A stretch of DNA of 64,000 bases, taken from positions 1-64,000 of the forward strand of contig CANKTR010000004.1 of the NCBI GenBank assembly GCA_947486475.1. The letters run 5' to 3'. Made by a program: the position numbers and the translations under genes. Under the pieces are notes generated by a model. That model saw nothing but the letters and a program-made list of their open reading frames with translations, made no database searches and was not told the origin of the DNA. The DNA is from Microbacteriaceae bacterium (lineage in GTDB: Bacteria; Actinomycetota; Actinomycetes; Actinomycetales; Microbacteriaceae). Position 1 is the stretch's first letter, and every line of letters starts with the position of its first letter. Positions 1-7,822 of the stretch are shown piece by piece.

Positions 1-452
1 GCGCTGCCGCTTCCGTCATCCCAACACTGCATGATTTGCAGATAGTTCGACGCGAGTTGCTGAGGCGACGTCTCAACGCCGCCGGTCCAGGTGATTTTCA
101 CAGCCTGATAACTGAGGTCTTGCACCTGGCTAACCGTGATTGCAAGGTTTTCAAACAGCGGATAGTTCGGCGCAGTCTCGTCGCGCACGGTGTCGAGCCA
201 ATCGATGGTCATCGATCCATCGGCGTCAACGGTGGGCGTTTGAGAAACCTGAGCAACGACAGGCTCCGCCGTCGCTGCGGGCGCGGGTTCGCCGGTTGAT
301 TCAGCGGTCGGCACAACCTCGACGGTTTCCTCACCCTCGGTGGCGTTCGCCGACGTCACGGCGAGACCACCGAACAAGACTCCGAGCCCTAGGTCGGCGA
401 TGAGGAGCGTCGCGAGGAACCGCGAGCGCTTATTTTTTGTGGGCACAGTCAT
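1..452 (-). CDS. Secreted protein downstream of pstS (C-terminus beyond the left edge)
   Basis: Only the first 150 or so codons are visible; the reading frame is open to the window edge. The ATG at 452 lies 2 nt after the pstS stop, so it is the fourth visible gene of the pst operon. The N-terminus has a charged start (residues 1-9), a hydrophobic stretch (about 11-30) and an Ala-x-Ala-type cleavage site near SANA, followed by an Ala/Glu/Pro/Thr-rich spacer (35-70). A folded part then begins containing the stretch KITWTGG and a segment ending LQIMQCW. I recall similar large secreted or wall-anchored proteins next to actinobacterial pst genes, but I cannot assign an activity. A role in capturing phosphate or organophosphate at the surface is inference from position. 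No pstB is visible in this part of the operon. Confidence 0.75.
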   Translation of the reverse strand, partial: MTVPTKNKRSRFLATLLIADLGLGVLFGGLAVTSANATEGEETVEVVPTAESTGEPAPAATAEPVVAQVSQTPTVDADGSMTIDWLDTVRDETAPNYPLFENLAITVSQVQDLSYQAVKITWTGGVETSPQQLASNYLQIMQCWDDGSGS

Positions 453-454
453 GA

Positions 455-2035
455 CTACCGAGCCTTCCGTGCGGCGTATGTGACGATTACGGGCGGGACG
501 ACAACCACGAGAACAAGAACGAGAATAACGCTGAGAATGATCCAGTTCGTCGCGGCCCACCCGGTAGAGGTCGTCGCGACGGGGACGGCTTTGACGTTGG
601 AACAAACACCCGTATCGGCGTCACAGGTGGTCGGCCCGGTTCCCATGGTTCCGCCCATCACAACACCGGTCGTGCCGGTCCCTGTCGTACCGGTTGTCCC
701 TGTCGTACCGGTCGTACCGGTACCCGAAGTTCCCCCAGTCGAGGTGCCTGAAGCGCCACCGGTTCCCGCGGTACATTGCTCGACACCCTTTTTGTCACAG
801 GCATCAGGCATCGGTGCATTCTTTGCAAGTGTGTTTTCTCCCGAAGCCGAAAAGGTGGGGTTGTTGCACTTGGCGATGTTGATCGTGGATTCGTCGGCCC
901 CGGGGATTTTCGTCACCTGTTCGAGCCCGACCTTGACGAGGTTGACCGGAAGGGGCGAATACCCCAGAACTTCGGCCTGCTGTTGACCTTCACACAGGAA
1001 GTAGTTGGCAAAAGCAGACAGGGTCGCGCCTTTGGCGGCGGTGAACGAAGCCTGTTCAGTCGTCGGCACGATGATGTACGAATATGAGGACAACGGGTAG
1101 GCACGCGCGTCCTTGTTGTTGTAGACCCCGCCAAGCTCTTGGGTGAGGTACATCGACGAGGTCTCGTTTTGATTGATTTTGGCGCCGAGAAGGCCGACCG
1201 CGACGTTGGACGCCGTCGGCTCGACGTAGTAATTTGCGTCGTTGAGGACCTTGGCGACGGGGAAATTAGTCTTCAACGCATACGAATACTCAACGTAGGT
1301 GATGGTTCCTTCATTTGCTTTCTGGGCGACATAACCAGACACGCCCTGCGAGCCGGGCTGGGCGACCATGCCCGATTTTGTGGGATAAAACGAGGTCTGA
1401 CCGCACTCATCGCGTCCAACCTCGTCACAATAGTCATCCCACAACGACTTGTACTTGGTTGCCATCCACAGGGTGAATTGAGCCGTCGACCCCGAGCCAT
1501 CGGAACGGACAACGGGCACCACGGCGCGGTCGGGCAGCGTAACGCCTGGGTTATCCGCGGCAATGAGCTTGTCGTTCCACTTGGTGATTACACCGGTAAA
1601 CATCTTGGTGACGACGTCACCCGACAGCCGAAGGTTCGTGATTCGGTTTCCACCCGACGTGAGGTTGTACATGAAGGCTGTGCCACCCGCAACGATGGGG
1701 ATATAGACGAATGGTCGCGTGGGAAGAGCGTCGACAACGCCGTTGTCTTTGAGCCCATAAGGGGTTTCGGACACACCAAAGTCGACGGTGCCTCCCTTGA
1801 ACTGGTTGCGGCCGTCGACCGACCCGGTCGACGCGTAGTTGACGCTCATGCCGTATTGCTTGACGTTTCGACGCCACTGGTCGATCGCGTTCGCGCTCCA
1901 TGACGAGCCCGCTCCTGAGATGGGTACGTAGTCGGCGGCGAGGGCTGCGGTTGACCCGCCCGAAACGATGATTGCCGTCAGAAGCAGAGCCAGCGCGGCG
2001 CGGACGGACGAGACGAATTTTTGGCGAGTGCTCAC
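455..2035 (-). CDS. pstS: Phosphate ABC transporter substrate-binding protein, membrane-anchored
   Basis: PstS-like periplasmic-binding-protein fold that binds orthophosphate for the PstCA permease. A signal peptide covers residues 1-33, ending in AALA. The mature protein opens with GAGSSWS, matching the phosphate-binding first loop of PstS, and has SDGSGSTAQF further in, the second anion-binding segment. It is 526 residues, longer than a typical PstS of about 350-370, because a Gly/Thr low-complexity linker (about 423-465), a short Cys-containing region and one strong C-terminal transmembrane helix (about 497-521) with a basic end (AARKAR) are appended. Anchoring is therefore at the C-terminus, not through a lipobox. 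The GTG start at 2035 overlaps the pstA stop (GTGA). The order pstC-pstA-pstS is not the common pstSCAB order. Confidence 0.93.
   Translation of the reverse strand: MSTRQKFVSSVRAALALLLTAIIVSGGSTAALAADYVPISGAGSSWSANAIDQWRRNVKQYGMSVNYASTGSVDGRNQFKGGTVDFGVSETPYGLKDNGVVDALPTRPFVYIPIVAGGTAFMYNLTSGGNRITNLRLSGDVVTKMFTGVITKWNDKLIAADNPGVTLPDRAVVPVVRSDGSGSTAQFTLWMATKYKSLWDDYCDEVGRDECGQTSFYPTKSGMVAQPGSQGVSGYVAQKANEGTITYVEYSYALKTNFPVAKVLNDANYYVEPTASNVAVGLLGAKINQNETSSMYLTQELGGVYNNKDARAYPLSSYSYIIVPTTEQASFTAAKGATLSAFANYFLCEGQQQAEVLGYSPLPVNLVKVGLEQVTKIPGADESTINIAKCNNPTFSASGENTLAKNAPMPDACDKKGVEQCTAGTGGASGTSTGGTSGTGTTGTTGTTGTTGTGTTGVVMGGTMGTGPTTCDADTGVCSNVKAVPVATTSTGWAATNWIILSVILVLVLVVVVPPVIVTYAARKAR
664..724. 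repeat. Short-unit repeat encoding the Gly/Thr linker of PstS
   Basis: Imperfect repeats of a 9-bp unit (forms of CGTACCGGT and CGTGCCGGT, separated by related triplets) encode successive Thr-Gly-Thr residues in the extracytoplasmic linker of PstS, about codons 437-457. In-frame copy-number change would lengthen or shorten the tether without breaking the gene. Confidence 0.7.
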
Positions 2036-3282
2036 GATGGTTCCTTCGCGTTGGGGGTCCGCCGAGGAATCGACGACGTGATTTTTCGAGCGGCGGAGGC
2101 GAACCAGCCAAAGAACTCAGCCCGGCGGATTCGCGCACGCGCCGACTTCTCAGGGGTCATGCCACCAATGATTCGGGCGATGACAAACAGTGCAAGGACG
2201 AGAACCATGAGGACGGCCGCGGTGCCGAAACCGCGGGCGATCATGGTTGGCTCCGGTGATTTCACAAACTGGAAGATTGCGAGGGGCAACGACACCATCG
2301 GCGATTCCAGCGGGTTCACGTTGAGCTCAGCGGTGAACCCCGAGGTCAACAGCACCGGTGACGTTTCGCCGATGCCACGCGCGGTCGCGAGGATGATCGA
2401 CGTCGTGAGTCCGGAACGCGACGTGGGCAGTACGACGTTCCAGACGGTTTTCCACTGTGACGCCCCGAGACCGATGGACGCCTCTTTGAGGGTCTGGGGA
2501 ACGAGTCGCAGCACGACATCCGCCGAGCGAATCATGATCGGGAGCATCATGACACTGATGGCGAGCGATGCAGCGAGGCCCGATTTGGGAAGCCCGAAGA
2601 TCAGAATCGCTGTGGCAAAGATGAACAATCCGGCGACGATGGACGGAAGTGCGGTCATTGCCTCGACGATGGTGCGAACGAATCGAGAGAAACGGCCGGG
2701 AATTTCGTTGAGGTACACGGCGGCGGCGATGCCCAACGGAATCGTGATTGCGAGCGCGATGGTGATTTGGATCAGCGATCCTGCGATGGCGTGCGCAACA
2801 CCACCGATGCTGAGTGGGTCGAGCGGACCCGCAAGCGCCATATCTTCGGTGTAAAAGGTGAGGAATGGCAGTGCCTCGGCGCCACGTCCGATAACAAAAA
2901 CGATGACGAAGATGAGCACCGAGAACAGGAGCGTTGCGACGCTCGTTACGAGTACGGCAATCACACGGTCGGTGATGAAGGTCTTGGTGTCGTCAATCGA
3001 TACGAGCAGGGCGTAGAGGCTGATGAACAAGAAATACCAGACGACGAAAAAGGCAATCGCGCCCGTGATGGGGGCGATTTGGGTGGTGAAAATAATCGTG
3101 AGGGCTAGTGCCGCAATCGCCGCACCGACGATCGACAAAAGGTCACCGACGCGAATTCCACCGAGGGTCCGTTTGGGCTCGACGCCAATCGAGCGGTCGG
3201 GTGTGAATACGGTAGTTGTCTTCGACGACGGCCTTTTGCGACGTGACGCGCCAATGAGGGCGTTCGGGGACGCGGTTGACAT
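2032..3282 (-). CDS. pstA: Phosphate ABC transporter permease PstA
   Basis: Inner-membrane permease half of the high-affinity phosphate importer. The core (about residues 160-375) has the binding-protein-dependent transport fold: HAIAGSLIQITIALAITIPLG, then EAMTALPSIVAGLF and the coupling-helix segment with EASIGLGASQWKT, followed by GIGETSPVLLTSGF. The protein is 416 residues, about 120-130 longer than E. coli PstA, because of a basic N-terminal tail and extra N-terminal transmembrane helices (about 47-66, 70-93 and 108-132). The ATG at 3282 overlaps the pstC stop by one base (TAATG) and the stop overlaps the pstS start, so the three genes are translationally coupled. Confidence 0.93.
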   Translation of the reverse strand: MSTASPNALIGASRRKRPSSKTTTVFTPDRSIGVEPKRTLGGIRVGDLLSIVGAAIAALALTIIFTTQIAPITGAIAFFVVWYFLFISLYALLVSIDDTKTFITDRVIAVLVTSVATLLFSVLIFVIVFVIGRGAEALPFLTFYTEDMALAGPLDPLSIGGVAHAIAGSLIQITIALAITIPLGIAAAVYLNEIPGRFSRFVRTIVEAMTALPSIVAGLFIFATAILIFGLPKSGLAASLAISVMMLPIMIRSADVVLRLVPQTLKEASIGLGASQWKTVWNVVLPTSRSGLTTSIILATARGIGETSPVLLTSGFTAELNVNPLESPMVSLPLAIFQFVKSPEPTMIARGFGTAAVLMVLVLALFVIARIIGGMTPEKSARARIRRAEFFGWFASAARKITSSIPRRTPNAKEPS

Positions 3283-4259
3283 TAGGACGCCGCCCCCGAT
3301 CGGGAACGGGACACGACAATCGATGCGCCGAAGTTGACGATGAGCGTCATCGTGAAGAGGGCGAGACCCGCCGCCATGAGCGCTGAGAGTCCCATCTCGG
3401 TCGACTCGCCATACCGAAGAGCGATGAGCGCGGCGACCGAGGACGCGCCATTTTGAAGGATGTGGGGCTGGATGAAGAAGACGGGCGAGATGATCATGTA
3501 CACCGCGATTGTCTCGCCGAGCGCGCGACCGAGTCCGAGCATCGTTCCACCGATGATTCCGCCCTGGCCGAACGGAAGAACAACGTTACGAATCATCGCC
3601 CACCGAGTGGCGCCCAGCGCGAGAGCGCCCTCACGCTCGCCGACCGGGGTCTGCGAGAACACCTCGCGCATGATCGACGTGACGATGGGCGTGACCATGA
3701 TCCCGACGACAATGCCGGCGATAAAAGTCGAGGACGTATAGACGGTGGTCGTCGCGAGCGGGTCGGTAGGGTCAACGCCGTCGACGGCGAACGCTGGGAT
3801 CCAGCCGAAGTACTGCGAAATCCAGCGCGAGACCGGGACGATCGACTGCTGGAGGAAGAAGAAGCCCCAGAGCCCGAAGACGACCGAGGGGATGGCCGCC
3901 ATGAGGTCGACGATGGAGACGAGGAAACTGCGGATCTGGCGTGGTGCGTATTCCGTGATGAACAGTGCGGTGCCCAGCGAGAGCGGCAGGGCCACGACAA
4001 TCGCGACCGTTGCAATCAGAATCGTGCCGACAATAACCGCAGCGATACCGAACTTGCCGGCGTCGGGCTCCCACGCCTGTTCGGTGAAAAAGCTCCAGCC
4101 CGCCTTATTCAGCGCCTGCGACGCACGAAACGCGAGGAACGAGCCGACCAACACCATGATGATGAGCACCGTCGACCCACCCGCGCGAATGAGACCGCGA
4201 AAGATTTTGTCTCCGCCGTCACGAATAATCGTGAGCTGGCGCGGGGAGTCGTCGATCAT
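3282..4259 (-). CDS. pstC: Phosphate ABC transporter permease PstC
   Basis: First gene of the pst operon and partner of PstA. The 325-residue protein shows about six transmembrane helices, the PstC-type segment FLVSIVDLMAAIPSVVFGLW, and the EAA-like loop EGALALGATRWAMIRNVVLP followed by GLGRALGETIAVYM. The length fits the family. The N-terminus MIDDSPRQL has no strong Shine-Dalgarno sequence. A PHO-type repeat lies 62-98 nt upstream of the start, so expression is probably induced by phosphate limitation through the RegX3-like regulator encoded near 50.2 kb. Confidence 0.93.
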   Translation of the reverse strand: MIDDSPRQLTIIRDGGDKIFRGLIRAGGSTVLIIMVLVGSFLAFRASQALNKAGWSFFTEQAWEPDAGKFGIAAVIVGTILIATVAIVVALPLSLGTALFITEYAPRQIRSFLVSIVDLMAAIPSVVFGLWGFFFLQQSIVPVSRWISQYFGWIPAFAVDGVDPTDPLATTTVYTSSTFIAGIVVGIMVTPIVTSIMREVFSQTPVGEREGALALGATRWAMIRNVVLPFGQGGIIGGTMLGLGRALGETIAVYMIISPVFFIQPHILQNGASSVAALIALRYGESTEMGLSALMAAGLALFTMTLIVNFGASIVVSRSRSGAAS

Positions 4260-4320
4260 GAGTCCGTTTCCACAGGAGGGGAGTTACGACGGTTGTCGCT
4301 CCTTGATCGTCTCCTAGTGA

Positions 4321-4357
4321 GGTGAACAGACGGTGAACTGTTGCTGAAATCGTGAAC
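4321..4357 (-). promoter_or_regulatory. PHO box (PhoP/RegX3-type direct repeats) upstream of pstC
   Basis: Read on the minus strand toward pstC: GTTCACG (4357-4351), TTTCAGC (4349-4343), GTTCACC (4338-4332) and GTTCACC (4327-4321). The last two are identical and 11 bp apart; TTTCAGC is a degenerate copy another 11 bp upstream. GTTCAC-type units with 11-bp periodicity are the known binding pattern of actinobacterial PhoP and RegX3 regulators. The site sits between the end of the SDR gene and pstC, as expected for the pst promoter. Confidence 0.75.
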
Positions 4358-4367
4358 ACGGAAAGTT

Positions 4368-5156
4368 TCAAGCTCCGCGCTGGTCGGACTGCATGAGTGT
4401 CTTCGCCGCGGCAATTAAATGGCGCTTCGGGACGAACCGCCCCGCGATCGCCATCACTCGATTCCGAGCACCGACGATGACGCTCGGAGCGGGCGATGCC
4501 GAATCCAGAGCCGACATCGCGGTTGCAACCACCTGCGCCGGGGTCATGAGTCCCCCCGCCATCGCGCGACCACCGGCGACCTCAAAGAATTCGGTCGCGG
4601 TACCGCCCGGCGAAACAGCGAGCGCCGTCACACCCGTGCCCTGCAGTTCCCCCCACAATCCCTCGGTAAAGGACAAGACGTAGGCCTTGGTCGCGGCATA
4701 GACCGACATGTTGGGAACCGGTTGGTAAGCCGCGGTCGAGGCGATGTTGACGATGGTCCCCTGCCCACGCTCAATCATCGGGCCGACGAACAAACGCGCC
4801 AACTGCGTCAGGGCGATCACGTTGACGTTGATTTCGTCCGCCATCGAGGTGAGGTCCTCGTCCGAGAACGGCCCGATGTTTCCCCACCCCGCATTGTTGA
4901 CGAGGACGTCGACGGGGGTCGATCCAACCGCCTTTGCGAGTTTCGCGGCAGAGTTGGGAACGGACAAATCCGACGCCACCACCTTCACGGTGACTCCGGT
5001 GTCCTTGGTTATCGCAGCGGCTAGTTTGTTCAAGCGGTCGGTGCGTCGAGCGGCGATGATGAGGTCGTATCCGCGAGAGGCGTATTCGCGGGCGAAAACC
5101 GCACCGATTCCGCTGCTTGCGCCGGTGATGAGAGCCGTAGGTCGTTTCGCGTTCAT
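4368..5156 (-). CDS. Short-chain dehydrogenase/reductase (classical SDR)
   Basis: Cytosolic NAD(P)-dependent oxidoreductase of 262 residues, typical length for the family. The Rossmann dinucleotide motif TGASSGIG is at residues 10-17; AARRTDR after the second strand suggests an NADP preference. NNAGWGNIGPF and the catalytic Ser and YAATK (Tyr-x-x-x-Lys) motifs are all present, so it should be active. The C-terminal part (GARNRVMAIAGRFVPKR) resembles SDRs annotated as DltE-like or acyl-chain reductases; the substrate cannot be read. A TAGGCT box 6 nt before the ATG suggests a leaderless mRNA. Confidence 0.88.
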   Translation of the reverse strand: MNAKRPTALITGASSGIGAVFAREYASRGYDLIIAARRTDRLNKLAAAITKDTGVTVKVVASDLSVPNSAAKLAKAVGSTPVDVLVNNAGWGNIGPFSDEDLTSMADEINVNVIALTQLARLFVGPMIERGQGTIVNIASTAAYQPVPNMSVYAATKAYVLSFTEGLWGELQGTGVTALAVSPGGTATEFFEVAGGRAMAGGLMTPAQVVATAMSALDSASPAPSVIVGARNRVMAIAGRFVPKRHLIAAAKTLMQSDQRGA

Positions 5157-5162
5157 TGGACC

Positions 5163-5168
5163 AGCCTA
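5163..5168 (-). promoter_or_regulatory. -10 box of leaderless SDR transcript
   Basis: On the minus strand TAGGCT is followed by 6 nt and then the ATG at 5156. This spacing puts the transcription start on or next to the A of the start codon. The same layout recurs before many genes in this window. Confidence 0.5.
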
Positions 5169-5224
5169 AATGTCCCGGACCGTCCCGCTGTCGTCGACGG
5201 CATCGGTAAACAGTGGTGGCGATA

Positions 5225-5250
5225 GATTGGGGATTCTGGGATTCCCAATC
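5225..5250 (+). other. Stem-loop in the leader of the DUF1801 gene
   Basis: GATTGGG (5225-5231) pairs with CCCAATC (5244-5250) around a 12-nt loop. It lies between the divergent SDR and DUF1801 genes, 38 nt before the ATG at 5289. There is no T-run, so an intrinsic terminator is unlikely; it could be an operator or an mRNA structure. Confidence 0.4.
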
Positions 5251-5288
5251 CGGGGGGAAAAGAGACTACGCACCCACGAGAGGTCATC

Positions 5289-5702
5289 ATGTCGGACGGT
5301 TTTAGCAAAGAAGAAAAGGCGGCGATGCGCGCCGCGGCGGCCGAGCGCCGTCGCAAATTCACGCCCGAACAACACGCGGCCGAATTGCTCGAGGTCATCG
5401 AGTCGATGGATGAAGCCGATCGGGTACTCGCCCGGCGCGTCCACGAATTGGTTATGGCCGCAGCGCCCGAACTTGCCCCCAAAACCTGGTACGGAATGCC
5501 GGCGTATCACAAGAACGGAAAGAACATCTGTTTCTTCCAAGCGTCGGGAAAGTTCAAGGTCCGCTATTGCACGTTCGGGTTCGATGTCGCCGCCAATTTG
5601 GATGACGGTCCGATGTGGCCGACCGGTTTCGCTCTCGTTGCCATGACGCCCGAAGTGGAAAAACGCATCACCGAGATGGTCACCCGAGCGGTTGTCGATT
5701 AG
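5289..5702 (+). CDS. DUF1801 (YdhG-type) domain protein
   Basis: Small cytosolic protein of 137 residues. The central motif KTWYGMPAYHKNGKNICFFQ matches the DUF1801/YdhG family (SHS2-like fold), for which no firm biochemical role is known. The N-terminal 30 residues are basic and Ala-rich, followed by the helix FTPEQHAAELLEVIESM. The ATG follows GAGAGG with a 6-nt gap. It is monocistronic or weakly linked to the next gene (135 nt downstream). Function is unassigned; the family call rests on the WYGMPAY block. Confidence 0.8.
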   Translation: MSDGFSKEEKAAMRAAAAERRRKFTPEQHAAELLEVIESMDEADRVLARRVHELVMAAAPELAPKTWYGMPAYHKNGKNICFFQASGKFKVRYCTFGFDVAANLDDGPMWPTGFALVAMTPEVEKRITEMVTRAVVD

Positions 5703-5837
5703 GCCGGTCACGGCTATTCTGGTGAGTACCTCGTTCTGGTAGTTGACCGCAGACACAATCACCGGTCCCCCCTTTTTTCTCGCACCGCACGCCCGATTTG
5801 TTCGGATCGTGTGCGTTCATTCGACCGGAGGTACCTC

Positions 5838-7130
5838 GTGACCGAACTCAATTTCCGTGACTATCAAGCGACCGACCTCGACGCCCTCATTCGGCTCTGG
5901 AATCAGGTCGTTGGCGGGGGATTCGAACCCGTGTACAGCCTCAGCGAAGTCGTCGCGTCGTGCCAAATGGATGTCGCGGTCGTGGCCGTCGCAACCGATG
6001 GTGCGGTTGTCGGAATCGCGGTGGCGCGAGCCGCCCATGACCAGGGGTGGATTGTGTTTTTTGCGACCGATGATTTGCACCGCCGTCAAGGAATCGGCGA
6101 TCGACTGCTCGGGGCCATCGAACAACGCCTCGCCCCGAGCGGATTGACCAAGTTGTCGGTGTTGGTGCCCGAGGACCAGGTGAACGTGGGAGTCCTCACC
6201 CGTGCGGGCTTCCTCGACAAAAAACACCTCCGCTATTTCGAACGTGAAATTCCGGTTCGCAGCACCGAACTGACTGCACTGAAAAAGCTCGGCGGCCGGA
6301 TTCAGGGACGCAACCTGTGGTCTCAGATTGCGGGAATGTCCGCAGAGAAAGACCTGCTCGAAAAACGGTTGGTCCTGCCGCTGTCCAACGTGGCGATGGC
6401 CAACCAATTCGGCGTCGAACCGCCGCGCGCCATCGTGTTGTTCGGTCCCCCGGGGACTGGTAAAACCACCTTCGCCCGCGCGATCGCGTCACGACTGGAG
6501 TGGCCGTTCATCGAGATTTTCCCGTCACGACTGGCTGCGGGCGGCGACGGACTGGCGTCGGGACTGCGCGAAACCTTCGAATCGATTGCCGAGTTGGACC
6601 ACGCCATTGTCTTCATCGACGAAGTGGAGGAAATCGCGAGCCAGCGCGGGGGCGAACCGCCATCGCCGACGCAGGGCGTGACCAACGAGTTGCTCAAGTT
6701 GATTCCGTCATTTCGCGACAGCCCCAACAAACTGTTGATCTGTGCGACGAACTTTATTCGCGCTCTCGATGACGCATTCCTGCGGCACGGTCGGTTCGAT
6801 TACGTGATTCCCATTGGGTTACCGGATGACGACGCACGGGCCGCGATTTGGGCGAAGTTCATCCCCGACATCAGTGCCGACCAGATCGACGTGAGCATTC
6901 TGGTGTCGAAGAGCGCCGGATTCTCTCCCGCCGACATCGAGTACGCCGCGCGACGGGCGTCGCAGAGTGCTTTCGAATCGGCGATGCTCGCCACGGGTCG
7001 CCGTGGCGGCGATCAGTCGGGGCCGTCGATGTCCGATTATGTGAGTGCGATTGAGCAGACCAAAACCACGGTTTCTGCCGAAGTGGCGGAGGCGTTCACC
7101 GAAGACATTGCGAACCTCGCGCGGGTCTAA
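5838..7130 (+). CDS. GNAT acetyltransferase fused to an AAA+ ATPase
   Basis: A 430-residue two-domain protein. Residues 1-135 read as a GNAT acetyltransferase: FRDYQATDLDALIRLW start, VVGIAVARAAHDQGWIVFFA strands, and RRQGIGDRLLGAIEQ, the acetyl-CoA pyrophosphate-binding R/Q-x-x-G-x-G/A motif. After a linker, residues 155-420 form an AAA+ module with Walker A GPPGTGKT (about 203-210), Walker B VFIDEVEE (about 256-263), sensor-1 ATN and an arginine-rich HGRFDYVIPIGLPD segment typical of the classic FtsH/VPS4-like AAA clade. I chose the GTG at 5838 because GGAGG lies 6 nt upstream; a start at 5811 would add nine residues without a Shine-Dalgarno sequence. The pairing is unusual and the substrate is unknown. 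Confidence 0.8.
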   Translation: MTELNFRDYQATDLDALIRLWNQVVGGGFEPVYSLSEVVASCQMDVAVVAVATDGAVVGIAVARAAHDQGWIVFFATDDLHRRQGIGDRLLGAIEQRLAPSGLTKLSVLVPEDQVNVGVLTRAGFLDKKHLRYFEREIPVRSTELTALKKLGGRIQGRNLWSQIAGMSAEKDLLEKRLVLPLSNVAMANQFGVEPPRAIVLFGPPGTGKTTFARAIASRLEWPFIEIFPSRLAAGGDGLASGLRETFESIAELDHAIVFIDEVEEIASQRGGEPPSPTQGVTNELLKLIPSFRDSPNKLLICATNFIRALDDAFLRHGRFDYVIPIGLPDDDARAAIWAKFIPDISADQIDVSILVSKSAGFSPADIEYAARRASQSAFESAMLATGRRGGDQSGPSMSDYVSAIEQTKTTVSAEVAEAFTEDIANLARV

Positions 7131-7180
7131 CGGATCACGCGCATGTCTTTCCCGCGAGAATTCCCGGCGGCCCGCTCACG

Positions 7181-7186
7181 TAAATT
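7181..7186 (+). promoter_or_regulatory. -10 box of leaderless glycosylase transcript
   Basis: TAAATT followed by 6 nt (agagac) and the ATG at 7193; no Shine-Dalgarno sequence is present, supporting leaderless initiation. Confidence 0.5.
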
Positions 7187-7192
7187 AGAGAC

Positions 7193-7813
7193 ATGTGGCC
7201 GCATTCCGTTTCCATGACCACGATTGTCGACGAGCTCGCGTCGCGGGACGCTCGGCTGGCGGAGGTGATGCGTTCGCACCCGCTGTGTGACCTCGGAGTG
7301 ATTCCGGAAACGTCCAGTAATTTCGAGTCACTCGTCGAATCCGTGATTGCACAACAGGTGTCGGTGAAGGCCGCCGACACCATCTTTCGTCGACTACATG
7401 AGGTGGTGGCAGGCGAGTTGACCCCCGAGCGAGTGACCGCCGTGTCGGACGCCGCCCTTCGCGACTGCGGTCTGTCGGGGTCGAAAACGCGCACCATTCG
7501 CGGACTCGCCGAGGCGACCGTGAGTGGACAACTCGCAATGGAATCACTCCACCTCATCGACGACGATGACACCGTTTCACGTCAACTCAATGCGCTGTGG
7601 GGAATAGGTCCGTGGACGGTCGACATGTTCCTCATGAACCGACTCGGGCGGCTCGATGTGTGGCCGACCGGCGATTTGGGATTCCGGCGGGGCTGGGAGA
7701 AAATCTATGGCCTCACGGAACAAATCAGCCCCGACGATCTGCGCCGCGAAGGGCACCGGTTCGCCCCGTACCGAAGTGTCGTTGCGTGGTATTGCTGGAT
7801 CGAGTGGGATTGA
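7193..7813 (+). CDS. DNA-3-methyladenine glycosylase II-like (HhH-GPD)
   Basis: Base-excision repair glycosylase of the helix-hairpin-helix GPD superfamily, expected to remove alkylated purines. In 206 residues it has VIAQQVSVKAADTIFRRL (the wedge/helix region of AlkA-type enzymes), the hairpin LWGIGPWTVDMFLM and the catalytic Asp in PTGDLGFRRG. It lacks the E. coli AlkA N-terminal domain, which is usual for the short bacterial versions. ATG 7193 follows a TAAATT box; an internal ATG at 7214 (MTTIVDEL) is an alternative. The next gene converges 9 nt away. Confidence 0.85.
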   Translation: MWPHSVSMTTIVDELASRDARLAEVMRSHPLCDLGVIPETSSNFESLVESVIAQQVSVKAADTIFRRLHEVVAGELTPERVTAVSDAALRDCGLSGSKTRTIRGLAEATVSGQLAMESLHLIDDDDTVSRQLNALWGIGPWTVDMFLMNRLGRLDVWPTGDLGFRRGWEKIYGLTEQISPDDLRREGHRFAPYRSVVAWYCWIEWD

Positions 7814-7822
7814 TTTCGGTGA

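Noticed and set aside
664..724. CRISPR-like short repeat
   Set aside because: Units are about 9 bp, contiguous and in frame with the PstS Gly/Thr linker; no spacers or cas genes. No CRISPR array was seen anywhere in the window.
2021..2854. Long plus-strand open frame (277 codons) inside pstA
   Set aside because: Antisense to a clear PstA coding region; composition is Ser/Thr/Met/Arg-rich as expected of a complementary-frame shadow and shows no domain motif.
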